This document shows, piece after piece, positions 1 through 12,700 of a DNA stretch of 64,000 nucleotides (position 1 is the stretch's first letter; each line of letters begins with the position of its first letter). Origin of the DNA: Acanthaster planci (lineage: Eukaryota > Echinodermata > Asteroidea > Valvatida > Acanthasteridae); assembly GCF_001949145.1 (NCBI RefSeq), contig NW_019091504.1, positions 276,337 through 340,336 of the forward strand. The letters run 5' to 3'. The notes under the pieces were generated by a model. It had not been told where the DNA came from. It worked only from the letters and a program-made list of their open reading frames with translations, and ran no database searches. The translations under genes were made by a program, and so were the position numbers.

Positions 1-522
1 CGTTCAGTGGAAGCATTACAAGTCAACACAGTCATCAATTTCCATCACAAGTCAACCAGTTTCACGTCAACAGTCCAGACTACTCAGTGGAAATGAAGCC
101 ACGCTTTTTGACCCTTTGTCGCTGTTTCCCCTGCTTCGTGAACTTTCCTTCAAAGTCACTTATGACTGTGCTTGTGAATGACTTGTACATTGGCAAAATT
201 GCAACCTGAGCACACGAAATGGAGACAGATCTTTGCATCAGATCAAAAGACTGCTGCTCTTCCCCAAAATTTATACTTTTTGTGAGACTGAGGCTGTAGA
301 CCAGAGATAGGGTGATGGTGTTTTTATTTTTAATACAAATGCAAAACCTTCTGTTCCTATGCATAGGCAGATCACATCAGTGTGACTTGGTATCGGCAGT
401 AGGGCCTACTACTGAAGTGTAACCTAGTCAGAATCATGTACAATTATACATTCTGTGTATGCTTTGTATACCAGTTTATCCTCATATCCTGGAGACACAG
501 ATTTTCTAGTTTGCATTATCAG
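1..522. other. Probable intron or upstream flank of the SVEP1-like gene
   Basis: No exon with a cysteine-rich module was found here. The first recognisable splice acceptor with a coding module is at 521-522. An open frame on the minus strand (80-364) has no recognisable family and was not accepted. Confidence 0.5.
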
Positions 523-723
523 AAATCACCTGTGCAAGCAGCGACCTACCTGCCCCAGTCAATGGTGTAAAGAGTGGTTGTTCCCGAGAGCGTGAGCCGT
601 ACGGTACTGCCTGTACCCTGTCATGTAATCGTGGATACACGCCAACAACTTCAACTCAGAGAACTTGTCAGAGTGATAGCAATGATAAAGGAGTCTGGTC
701 AGGTGGAACAATAACGTGTACAG
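523..723 (+). CDS. Exon: CCP/sushi module 1
   Basis: Phase 1-1 exon between a CAG acceptor and a GTGCAG donor. Six cysteines in the pattern seen in all CCP modules of this gene: ITC, SGC, GTAC, LSCNRGY, RTC and a final TC after VWSGG. Earlier exons are off the window. Confidence 0.85.
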
Positions 724-3700
724 GTGCAGTATGGTTCTGTTACTTTTTGGCATTAATTTTGTTTGTTCATGAACGGACTGTCATCAACTTCATCACATTT
801 TAGCTGTTTCTTGACAAATGAATAAATGTAATTGAATAATATCAAAATAAGTATTCCTGGTAGTATGATTTCGGAAAAATTTGCCAGATGGTGGTATTGC
901 ATTGGAAAGATTCATCAACAGTTAACCTTAATCTATTTGAATATTGACTTGCCTTGTGAGAGAACATTGCCCAAATTTTCTTGTAGTTTCTAGCATTGAA
1001 CAATCTAATTCAGCTAGTTGATGGAGGCACATTTTTCCATAGTTTTAAAAGCAAGCTAGATATTAAGTGGCAAAATTTCTTTAAATTAGTGATTAGTTTG
1101 AGGGTTTGATTTCTGCAATATGTTGTTACACCTTTGATTTATTTCAAAATGTAAGTTTTTTCTGTACAGTTGTGACTTGCCCACTGCTTCCTTCCCCGAC
1201 CAACGGTTTCAAGTCAAGTTGCGTCCGCTATGGAAAAAATGTCACCACGGGCGGTCTCCAACCATTTGACACAACCTGTACATCAGCCTGTAATGAAGGC
1301 TACACCATCTTTGGCACAGCAACTCGTAACTGCCTGGTATCCGGCACATGGGATGGGAGCAGTGTAGAATGCAGAGGTACATATAAGCTAGTTAGCTGCC
1401 ATATATGTCATGTGATGGTCAAACTAGAGCGCTGAAATTATTTCCAAATACAGTAGCAATGGCAGAGTTTTAAATATAGTTTATTAAGTTGAAACTTTCA
1501 TGAAATATATTGACAACTGGTGTTGCATCAAACACTTGCCAGTGCATTTTGCCTTGTAATTGTTTTAATTTTTAGTATTACAATTTAATGTAAAAGGCTG
1601 AAAGTGCTAATCCTTGCTTGTCATAGTGAAAATGACAATGTTGATAATTTGGCCTCAAGTGAGGTTTGTTATGTAATCACACAATCAAGAGAAGTGATCC
1701 AACTGTAATGGAGCATCTAGCCCTATGCAGTTAATTTGAGATCATTTTGATTCTTATACAAGCACTGTATATGGGAGTTATGAGAGTTAATTTGGAAGTT
1801 GGTAGATAATATATGAAATTTCATTTGACATACATTTCATTTGCACTTCAGATGTAACAGCCCCAGTTGTGCAGTGCCCCGTGGATCAGATCATTTTTGC
1901 TGGAGAAGGGCAGAGTATGGTATCGGTGTCTTGGCATTGGGAACCTGTTAGGGTAGGTCTGTAGGTTCACATTTGTGGTTGCTTTGCTTTATGTTTGAAC
2001 GAGCCAAACGATCAGTCAGGTTATATGGCAATTTGTACATGTACGTATATGCAAGTTAATCCTTTTCATTTGTCTAAGATCACAGTCTTGTGTTTGTTAC
2101 TAGGGTTAGTATCATTCACACTAACAAATGGAATAACATTCTACCCTGGCTATAATATGTTGGATGTTTCAGAGACCAATGCTGATTGGCCTTAATGGTT
2201 TGAACTGCAGATTTTAACATTGGCTATTATAATATGCTGCCTTAAAAAAATTAATAAAATGAAGAATTGGCTTAGCTTACTGCCCCAATTCCCTGCATTT
2301 TCATACCACTGCCTGTTCATGAAGACAAGGTAAGCATTAATTTTTAGATCAAAATGTTAAGTAATTATGTTTGTGACCCAGGCCACTGATGCTGGCCGTG
2401 AGATCACGGCTGTTCTGCAGTCCATCAACTCTGCACCTGTCACTGGCCCCAAGCCTAGCACCTTGGAAGAAGGGACCTACTCGCTGGTCTACTCAGCAGC
2501 TGATAGTGCTGGCAACTCAGGGTCCTGCTCCATGCAACTTGAGACCAAAGGTCAGATATAGCCATCCATTTGGAAGAACAGTGTTATTTAAGTTAGGTGT
2601 GAGATTTTAATGTTATAAGCACTTGGATGTGATCTGACTTTATCGTGGAGTGGGGTTTACTGTGGAATCTTCAATTTTATAAGAGATTGTTTGTTGGCAA
2701 TAAGAAAATGCCATTTGATAATTAGTCATCAAAATTTCACATTTACTCACGATTCTTTGCAGTGACTCGATGTACTGGCTTGAATGCCCCACTGAATGGT
2801 GCCCTGCGCCTTGCATCTGGCCATGGCTCCTGCACAGAAGGCGCTGTTTATGGCTCTATCTGTGAAATCAGCTGTGATGCAGGATACACCTTGTCAACAG
2901 AGGGCGCCACTCTGAGGAGACAGTGTAACCGTTTGACCGATCAGAGCAGTCAAGGATATTGGACTCTTGAGCAACCAACATGTGAAGGTATAATTAATGC
3001 CATCAGTATTTTTATGCATTCAGTGACATTTATCAATTGCTTATCAGGTTGTTTGTGGTTTGAAAAAATTCTACTTTTGTCATCTCAATCTGCACTATAT
3101 CCGCACTGAATTGAAGTGCACCGGTCCTTACTGGCAAAAGAAAGACAAACTGGTACAAATGAAGTTTTCCAACTGGGTTCTTGTTCACATTTAGCGTACA
3201 TGCGAGACCATATACAGGCAATAAACATGTTGCCTGTACTCAGCGTGCCCCACGTCAAACATTCATAAACTTGCACACCTATGCAGCGAGTTTGTATCAA
3301 AGGACTGTCAATTTCATTTAATAACACGCCCTCTTTTGATCACGCTCGGAGCAGATGGAAGTTTTTCGTGTGAGGTAATATGAAAGGCATTGGCATTCCA
3401 GGAAGCATATTCCACGTCCATTTGAGGCACTTACATTAATTTTCAATTCTCTGTATTTCTTTTAGCAATTTCATATACGCAACAATTTTGAGAGACATCG
3501 GTGGAAATTGAACACTGACCGTCAAAAATCATGTGACTGAAAATTCTCTATACTTTTATGTGAGATCTCTAGTGTGAACATCTACAGTGTCAAAGGTACA
3601 TATTTATAAATAGACATTCTGTTAAATTTGGATCCTTGAGATCCTACCGTCTGATTTTTAAACTTTTTTCATGAATCGTACAGCGAACACCTGTCCCTAC

Positions 3701-6700
3701 ATTAGTGTCACCAATGGCTACATCAGCGGTTGCGGGGGTGACACTGCCACCTACGGTGATCTCTGCCAGTTCCATTGTGACCTGGGTCATAGGTCAACCA
3801 GTGGAGAGAGAAACCGTGACCGCCAGTGCCAAGCAGATGGATCCTGGAGTGGGCCTGACTTCCAGTGCACAGGTGATGCACCAGTCTGATCTTCTGATTC
3901 ATGTTTGCGTTAAGTGTTGATTTATTTCCATGTTGAACAGTTTCTAGAGGCAAATTCAGGATTTGCTGGAGAGAAAGTCACTCAGGGCCCTCAAAAAGAA
4001 GCCCAAGAAAGAACCAATTTCACCAAACTTTTATGTAATGGCGTAATATATCACTTACACTACATTGATTGTGTATCGCATGTATTATCTTATGCACTGT
4101 GTAAGTCTGTGACTTATGCAACAAAGTATGGCGTAATTTACTCAGTCATTTTAGATGGCATAAGTTGCGCCAAACAAAGCAAAAATGAATGTTTGACCAG
4201 CTTATCGTGTCGGTTAAGCCTCATCATTGCTGAACTTAACTAACTAGGGTTATATGAGAAAGGCACAACTTTGTTTTAGAAGTATGCAGTGAAAAACTTG
4301 TTTGGCTGTGAGAGAACTGTGACACTTTCTGTCTGGTTCTGATTAAGAAAAGATGAAGACTTTTTCAAAATGGCAGTCCAAGATAATTCAGTGACTGTTT
4401 GATGACTGTTGTCATATCAGAAAAGCAGTTACTGACCTCGTCCAAGCAATTTAATATGAAAACTTGGCACAGCTAAGCAAAATTTTGGGAAATCAAACGT
4501 GTACATGTAAGTATATTGCACAGCCAAGGCACAAATGGTGCAAGGCTTATACATACTTACGGCACATTTCATGAAATCGGCTGCACCGTATTTAAATTGC
4601 TTTCAGACTTAGTCAACACTTGCTCATTAAATAATATAATTCTTGAACACACTGTAAGTTTTGTGCACATACTGCTGAAATTAGGTCTAGCGTGCTCTGT
4701 GCTGGTGGTCACCATGTTGTATTCCATGTCACCTTTTGTATCAATCCCAGACAGTATGTTACCTTCTTTTTGACAGTGACTGTAACATGCCCCGGTGCCT
4801 TCTCTCTTCCACACGGATTGGTGAATCCGGCTGCTTGTCGTCAGAATGCACTTTTACCCTATGATACAGTGTGTCGTTTCTCTTGTGGTGATGGCTTCCT
4901 CCAGCAGGGACCTGCGGTCAAGACTTGCTCCGACAGCGGTGACTGGGACAATCCTCAGTCCACTCAATGTCTAGGTATGATCTGCATCTCTGTCTCAACA
5001 TGGACTAGTTATATGGTCACACTGTGCCCTGAGCCCTTACTTTGAATTTGAAGCTGTAAGCTGTCTTCAGTTGTGCCTGTACAACCTCTCGCACCATTGT
5101 CTTTTGAATCGGTTATTTTATTGAAAAAAGACTTGTGATTAGTTAAAGTTTTCATTTTTTGTACGCATTGCATTCAGTGGCACTTATTTATTATGATAAC
5201 GTGTGCTGAAATCAGTGTCAAATGTACACCTCAATCCTTCAGGATGCAAATCAAGCCAATAAGCCTGTTTGAGATATGTTTGACACGATAGGAGAGCGCT
5301 TTTTAATTTGGGTAAGATCTTTGTGTTTACTCCAAATTCACTCCACGATAGCACTGTCTAATTGTGCCTGCCACTCTTCACTAGGGCTAATGTGAGAGTG
5401 ACATCTCTGTTATGTTTCATGTCATCAATTTCCAGATGAACAGCCTCCCAGCTTTGATGTGTCCTGCCCTCAGTCGGTAACAGTAAAGAGTGACTTTGGC
5501 CTTACTTCTAAGATTGTAACATTCGATGAACCAACTGCCACTGATAACTCAGGAAGGGTCAATGTCAGCAGGTGATTGGAATCTGTGCATTACTAATTTT
5601 CGCTTGTGTCTGTTTTCTCCTTTTAGCCCAATTTTCCAGCAAAATAAACTATTAGACTAAGCACTGACTATATTGACCTTAACCACTCGGTACCAGGGAT
5701 TCCGGTACTGGACTCCTTGGGTTTGTACGCATAGCCAGGCTGCCCGAAATCAGACAAAGGAACTGAGCCTTGTAACAAAAGACCGTACTCAGATCAAAAG
5801 ACCGAGCTGTAGGGAATTGCAATCATTATTCATCTGGCATTAGCGGAGGTAATCCGTCATTGTTTTGAAACGGTATACCACTGTTTGTGGCATTCAGCAC
5901 CCGCGGATTATTAGTGGGGACAAAAGTGCTCCAGCACTCCAACGATGAGCAATACAGTACCGCTGCATGCTGACACTGGGGCAACTTCGGGAACAAAGGA
6001 ATTATGCAACACCACACAATCTGGGCTCTCTGTACTGAGTGGCAGGCTAGGCTGAAATACTTGGGTGTCAGTGGAGGTCGCTTGTCAGATTAGAGTAGCC
6101 ACCAGACAGTCATTCATGTGGGTGTTAACGTCCAGTAAATGAAGTTATGAATTTTTGAAGAATTATAAAAATGGAAAATCTTGAAAATTCCGGGAACTCG
6201 TCCCGCATATGCAAATTCCACCCAGTAGGAAGCGGTTAAAAATGACATGATATGAATATGCACTCATCATAAAACTTCATGCAGACTTCTCAGTAGAAAG
6301 TTCTGCCTTGAAAGTCACCAGCAAATGTGAACAAATCAATTCATTTCCAATAGGCCCAAACTTTGAAAATAACCATGAGTATAAAACTGTCAAGGTTTCA
6401 GACAAGAGCCTCTCCACATTCAGTGTACTTGTCATAATTTTGGGGGCTGGTTGCATGCTGAAAGCAGCCCTTGCAGGCCCTGACATTTCAAGTCTCTGTG
6501 AATTGCTTTTTTTGCAGCTCATGATGTCAACTGTGGCTATGTGTGAAACTTCCGTGTTTCAAATAATTTTTTTCCCATGGCTTTGTAATAGGCAAGTTGG
6601 TCATTTGGCCCCCGGCAGCAGGTTTCCAGAAGGTAAAACTACGGTCACATACACTGCTACGGATCCCACTGCTCTGTCTTCACAGTGTGATGTTATCGTG

Positions 6701-9700
6701 ACAGTCATAGGTACTTATAAACCCAACCAGTTACAAAATTCCTAATCATAGTCTCTCCACTTTCCAGTCCGCCAGTCCTCACGTAACCTCATGTCTCACT
6801 TTGTGTAGCATCATTATACTTGTTGGGTATATTGTCCACAAACATGCATAGTGACACATTCATCCCCTTATGAATGAAACTTTCAAAGATGTCATGGGCG
6901 TGGTCATTTTTGAAGAACTGGTGCTAGCAGTTGAAGACTAGTTTTAAACCAAGTCTTTGAATCGCTGTGCTGTTTCCTAGTGTGATTCATTCCATTTACA
7001 AAAGCCACTTTTGGTGCCCGCATTAAAAAAGCCTGCTCTCTGTTCCTGTGTCTACTTTTGACTAACCTCTTATTACAAATCTGGATTGAAGGTATCACCT
7101 TGGGTCCTTTCATTTTTTTTTCTCTCTCTCTACCACCCTTATTGCCCTATCACTCCTCAGTCCATCGTTGTAAGAGACTCCAAGCTCCCAATTCTGGCTC
7201 CATTCGATGCGACCACCCTAGCCCCATCGTTGGCACCAAGTGCAGCTTGGAGTGTAACACCGGTTATACCCTGAGTGGATCGCAGCACAGGACCTGTCAG
7301 TTAACCAGTGATGACACACCCTACTGGGATGGAGACACTACTGCCTGCACCAGTGAGTCATCCCACTCTCTCCAGAAACCAGATATTTTTTTTTTACTGG
7401 TTCATTTTTTTGAAATCGTAGGCTTTTTTTCAGACTCCTTTATGAGAAAGGATTAACGCGAGATGGAAGCTTTGAAAAAGCCTTTTTGTTCTTGTTAACT
7501 TTTCCCTCTCATTTTAAGCATATCAAGTTGCAGGTTGAGGAAAGTCATTGGAAAATGTTGGTTAAATGTTGTTTTGGAAAATAGTGTTTGCCGATAAAAA
7601 TAGAAAAGTTTTAATGGCAGCTAATGCTACTTGTAGACTTCTTGGTGTATTAAACTGATAGCTATCTTACCTTGCCTGTTTAAGCAAAATCCCAATTGTG
7701 CTTTATGCAGACTAACCTGTCTCTGCATCATCGTTTCATACTAAACCTTTAATTTAGTTGTCAGATGCCCTGCCCAGTCTGCCCCACCCCACTCCATCAA
7801 GTCTGGTTGCAGCCTCCCCTCTGAACCCTACGGCACTGAGTGCTCCTTCTACTGTGAGAATGGCTACGAGGCACATAGTAGCGATGGCGGAAGATCTCGT
7901 TGTCTGGCAGATGGTACCTGGTCAGGGACAGACCTCATCTGTAATGGTAGGTTTTATTCTTTTGTGAAATGGTTTCGGTGATTACAAAATTCTAGAAGTC
8001 AGCGTTCCAAGCCATTTGGCCTATCAAGCTTGTGGTTATCTTTGGTTTCACTGGTATAAAAGAATTGAAAACATTTCTATTCCCCCTGGATGGGATGCCA
8101 GTCCATCACAGGTTTCTCCCTATCTAATGGAAATACCCATTTAACTCTTAGAGGAAGGACCTCAGTTACCTGAATATTTGATGTCTAAAAGCCAGTTCGT
8201 ACTCCAGGTGAATGCGAAAGTGAAGCGAGATTTGACATCGCAGCAACTTTACAATGAATTTTCTACCGAGTTGAAATGAGTTGAAAAGTTTTATGAATTT
8301 GCAACACGAATATTTGGTCTGACGTCACTAATTCATGTTCGCTTTCACGTGAGGTATGTACTGGCTTCACTGCATTGACACCAACAGAAGGATAAGGGTT
8401 TTGTTGCAAATATCTTACGGAGGATCTCACTACTTTTCTTCATGTAGAAACGGAGTGTCCTATCTTGAGCCCCTCGGCAGGTATTATCCTCACCCCTGAT
8501 GTCTGCTATGGCCAGCCCATTTTTGGCCACAACTGCCTCCTGTCCTGCACCCAGGATGGGTTTGCCATTGAGCCTCCTGGCAGCGAGTACATGACTTGCC
8601 TCAGCAGTGGAAAGTGGTCCCAAAATATCTCCGATATTCAGTGTGTGGGTGAGTACAGTGTTGGGCATTATCTGTGTGAAAGGATAGAAAACGTCATATA
8701 ATGAGTCTGCGGCATCTGACAATCTGGCCAAATTGTATTTTTCATGATGTTTTTTCAAATCACTTTCTGTGTACGATCTTGTTGGGAATATTAAGACCAT
8801 TTAAAATAAATTGTTCAATTATACGTACAAGTTGACACATGCTAACTTCTCATACCAGCCCAATGTACATATTTATGATTCTATTGTAAATCATATTATA
8901 AGTTTGTTTCAAGGAATTGTTTTCTTTAACTTGACTTCATTTCACTTTCCCTGTTTCCACTCCCTATAGATCACCAAAATCCTCTCTTTACCAGTTGCCC
9001 CTTTGTCAAAGTAGTATACGTCGATAAGGGCTCAACTTCTGCACAGGTCAACTTGTCCATCTCTGCCGTGGACAATGATCGTGTTACACCTACAGTAACC
9101 TGTAACCCTGGGTCAGGTTTGTTTGAAATTGGCAAACACAAGATATCATGCGTTGCCATGGACACGGCTGGTAATTCAGCAACATGTAGTTTCGTCATGG
9201 AAGTGAATGGTGAGTGATTTTAAGGGTAAATTTGCCCACAGTTAAATGCTTAATATCGGCAGCTATTGTTTAATTCATGGATTTTAGTTAAGTAAAAAAG
9301 GTTTGCGGTAGCACCATCTATGGATATCTGTTGTGCAAGTATGCATTGTTCTGAAAAGACATGGAGATGCTCTCTGGTTGCATGGTGCTACTCCCCACCT
9401 TTTTACTTAACTTGCCACCTTCACCATGAAAAGCTTCAAAGTTTATTATTATCTATAACTTAAAGAGAACTCGGTAGCAGGTTCCTGACAGTTTGGTTTT
9501 CTTTTGCATCATTGTTGAAGTACCGTAAACCGGGGAACTTTGGCAGGTTTTTCTTCCTTATTATTCTGTCTTTTTGCAAATAGATTTTTTTACTTAATTA
9601 ATTTGATATTTCTGTCATATGGGGCCTTATGTATAATCCTGTAAGATTTCATACCCATTTTGTTTCTTTCCACTGGTGAATGAGCCTCAAGAACTGCTGC

Positions 9701-12700
9701 CAAAGTTACCCTGTGGTTTGGGGCAACTTTGGCAGGTAGCCAAAATTTAATAATAATAATAGAAAATTAATATTTAATGAATAAATATTATTTCTGACAG
9801 AAAATTCAACATTTTATAATTAAACTGATAATTAAATAATACAGTTCAAACAATATTTTATCATTGATTGCACCCACGGCATAGTTATAACGATGTTGAT
9901 AAAGGGGTGTGGCGGGTGCCAAAGTTTATGGTCAGTAAAATTCAGACAAAATTAGAGTTTGATTGCGGAGTTTCCTGCAAGTTGGTTTTAGTTTCAATCT
10001 TCAGAGGCCTTGGTCATTTGCATTGTCTTTGGTTTTTCTCCAACTTTTCATAGAGCGCAAGTGTCCTGTCCTCTCCCCACCTTTCTTTGGGGAGTTTGTG
10101 GGCGAGTGTCACCGTGTGTATGGCAGTGTTTGCCACTGGGGATGCATTGATGGCTACCGCTTAGTTGGTTCCAGTGAGGCCATCTGTGAATTTAACGGCA
10201 ACTTCACGTACTGGCAACAGGACGCCTCAAGCTGTGAACGTAAGAAGCATACATAAAGCAAGTTCTATGACAGGCTTTTTTGTTAAACCTGCAATAATAG
10301 TTGATAGTTAATTTATGATGCATCTTGCACTTGCTCACATGGAACCTTGATTCCTAGCTATGCTGTCGTAAAATCTCCTTATGCAACCTTCCTGTTTCAA
10401 ATCGTTGGTAAGCATTGTGATCCACACCAAAATTAAACATTTGATATTGATAGCATCGCAAGGAAAGTTGTCCCATTTTCAGGATTATTTTTCAGCTGAA
10501 AATTGCATCTTTTAAAAAGACTAGACACTGTGGTGAGAGTTCGTTACGGAGTTGGACTTAATAAACGATGACCCTAAAGAGTCATTTTAATAATCCAGAT
10601 TTGTGCATGAATGCATTTTTGTCTTTTTCAACTCTTGAGACAAAGTTACAGAATGATATTTTGCTACAACGCCCGGCCATGGCCCGTGGCCACTTGAGGG
10701 CTCCGCATGTTCAACCAGACCAGACTACTTCAAAGCTCTGTATGTGTACAATTAAACCTAACACTCCTCAATCCTTCACCTGTTGGAGGACTGAGGACTC
10801 TTAGGGTTACTGTAGCTTGGGGCGAATGTACATGTCAGAAATGGTGTGTTTAGATTTCCTTCTAAGAAACAGTCACAGAAAATAGTTACTGTTTTTGCAT
10901 GTCCTCTGGTGTGAATTAAGTGAAAGCCAACCTTGCAATCAACCCAAGTTAAAGGGTATAGAATCGTGAATGGTGAATATATAGGTCTGACTAGAGGCAC
11001 TGTTAGAAAATGTCTTAACTGGAGTCCGATGAAAACATCACACGTATCAAGCAGGACACACAATGTATGCATCTGGGAAGACAGAATTTAGGTAATTGAA
11101 ATGCATAACTCAAACCTCCTAATATGTCACTACCAACTTCTAACAAAAGAAACACAGTACACTAAACAATGAGCGTCTATTGCTATTGCACCATACTTCT
11201 TTGTTAGATGTTCATAGTNNNNNNNNNNNNNNNNNNNNNNNNNNNNNNNNNNNNNNNNNNNNNNNNNNNNNNNNNNNNNNNNNNNNNNNNNNNNNNNNNN
11301 NNNNNNNNNNNNNNNNNNNNNNNNNNNNNNNNNNNNNNNNNNNNNNNNNNNNNNNNNNNNNNNNNNNNNNNNNNNNNNNNNNNNNNNNNNNNNNNNNNNN
11401 NNNNNNNNNNNNNNNNNNNNNNNNNNNNNNNNNNNNNNNNNNNNNNNNNNNNNNNNNNNNNNNNNNNNNNNNNNNNNNNNNNNNNNNNNNNNNNNNNNNN
11501 NNNNNNNNNNNNNNNNNNNNNNNNNNNNNNNNNNNNNNNNNNNNNNNNNNNNNNNNNNNNNNNNNNNNNNNNNNNNNNNNNNNNNNNNNNNNNNNNNNNN
11601 NNNNNNNNNNNNNNNNNNNNNNNNNNNNNNNNNNNNNNNNNNNNNNNNNNNNNNNNNNNNNNNNNNNNNNNNNNNNNNNNNNNNNNNNNNNNNNNNNNNN
11701 NNNNNNNNNNNNNNNNNNNNNNNNNNNNNNNNNNNNNNNNNNNNNNNNNNNNNNNNNNNNNNNNNNNNNNNNNNNNNNNNNNNNNNNNNNNNNNNNNNNN
11801 NNNNNNNNNNNNNNNNNNNNNNNNNNNNNNNNNNNNNNNNNNNNNNNNNNNNNNNNNNNNNNNNNNNNNNNNNNNNNNNNNNNNNNNNNNNNNNNNNNNN
11901 NNNNNNNNNNNNNNNNNNNNNNNNNNNNNNNNNNNNNNNNNNNNNNNNNNNNNNNNNNNNNNNNNNNNNNNNNNNNNNNNNNNNNNNNNNNNNNNNNNNN
12001 NNNNNNNNNNNNNNNNNNNNNNNNNNNNNNNNNNNNNNNNNNNNNNNNNNNNNNNNNNNNNNNNNNNNNNNNNNNNNNNNNNNNNNNNNNNNNNNNNNNN
12101 NNNNNNNNNNNNNNNNNNNNNNNNNNNNNNCTTTGTAATTGAAAGAGTTTGATGGATACTGTTTCTGATAACATAAACCAATAGGGCAAGATGATGTGAA
12201 ATTGGTGACTTTTGTGTTCAATCATTCAAAGTTTTATGCTTTTCTTGATAAAGTTGCATTATAGTTATTATTCGGACTAAAAATTATATAACAGCACTAA
12301 AAGGACCTTTCAACTTGGTCCAAGTTTAGATCACAATAGAAATCTTTACGATGGTGTCAGACCCAGGACACACAAACTGTTGACCTATGAATTGCACTAT
12401 ATGTATTTGCATGCAAACGAAACTCAACCACTAACTTTTCATATTGGACACCGACAGTGATCAGCTGCGAGGCTCTGTCTCTCCCGTACACCGTGCAAGT
12501 CAGTCCACCGGTCTGCACCAGCGGCAACCCATCAGCTGGTGACCAGTGTCACTTCTTCTGTTTGAATGATTTCACCCTTGTTGGGGGCGTGCCATCAAAG
12601 TCTTGCAACAAGCAAGGAGTTTGGGAGGGTGGTATCGGCGACCTACCAACAAATTGTGAAGGTATGCCTGTCTCAAGAATTCTTTTTTTTTCCACACAAG

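Noticed and set aside
80-364. 94-codon open frame on the minus strand
   Set aside because: No recognisable domain, biased composition and no splice context; probably chance.
3914-4243. 109-codon open frame on the plus strand
   Set aside because: Intronic, between two well-supported CCP exons; no domain features.
11130-12225. Long open frames spanning the first N gap on both strands
   Set aside because: They exist only because N runs contain no stop codons. The same applies to frames across 31973-32780 and 54550-54939.
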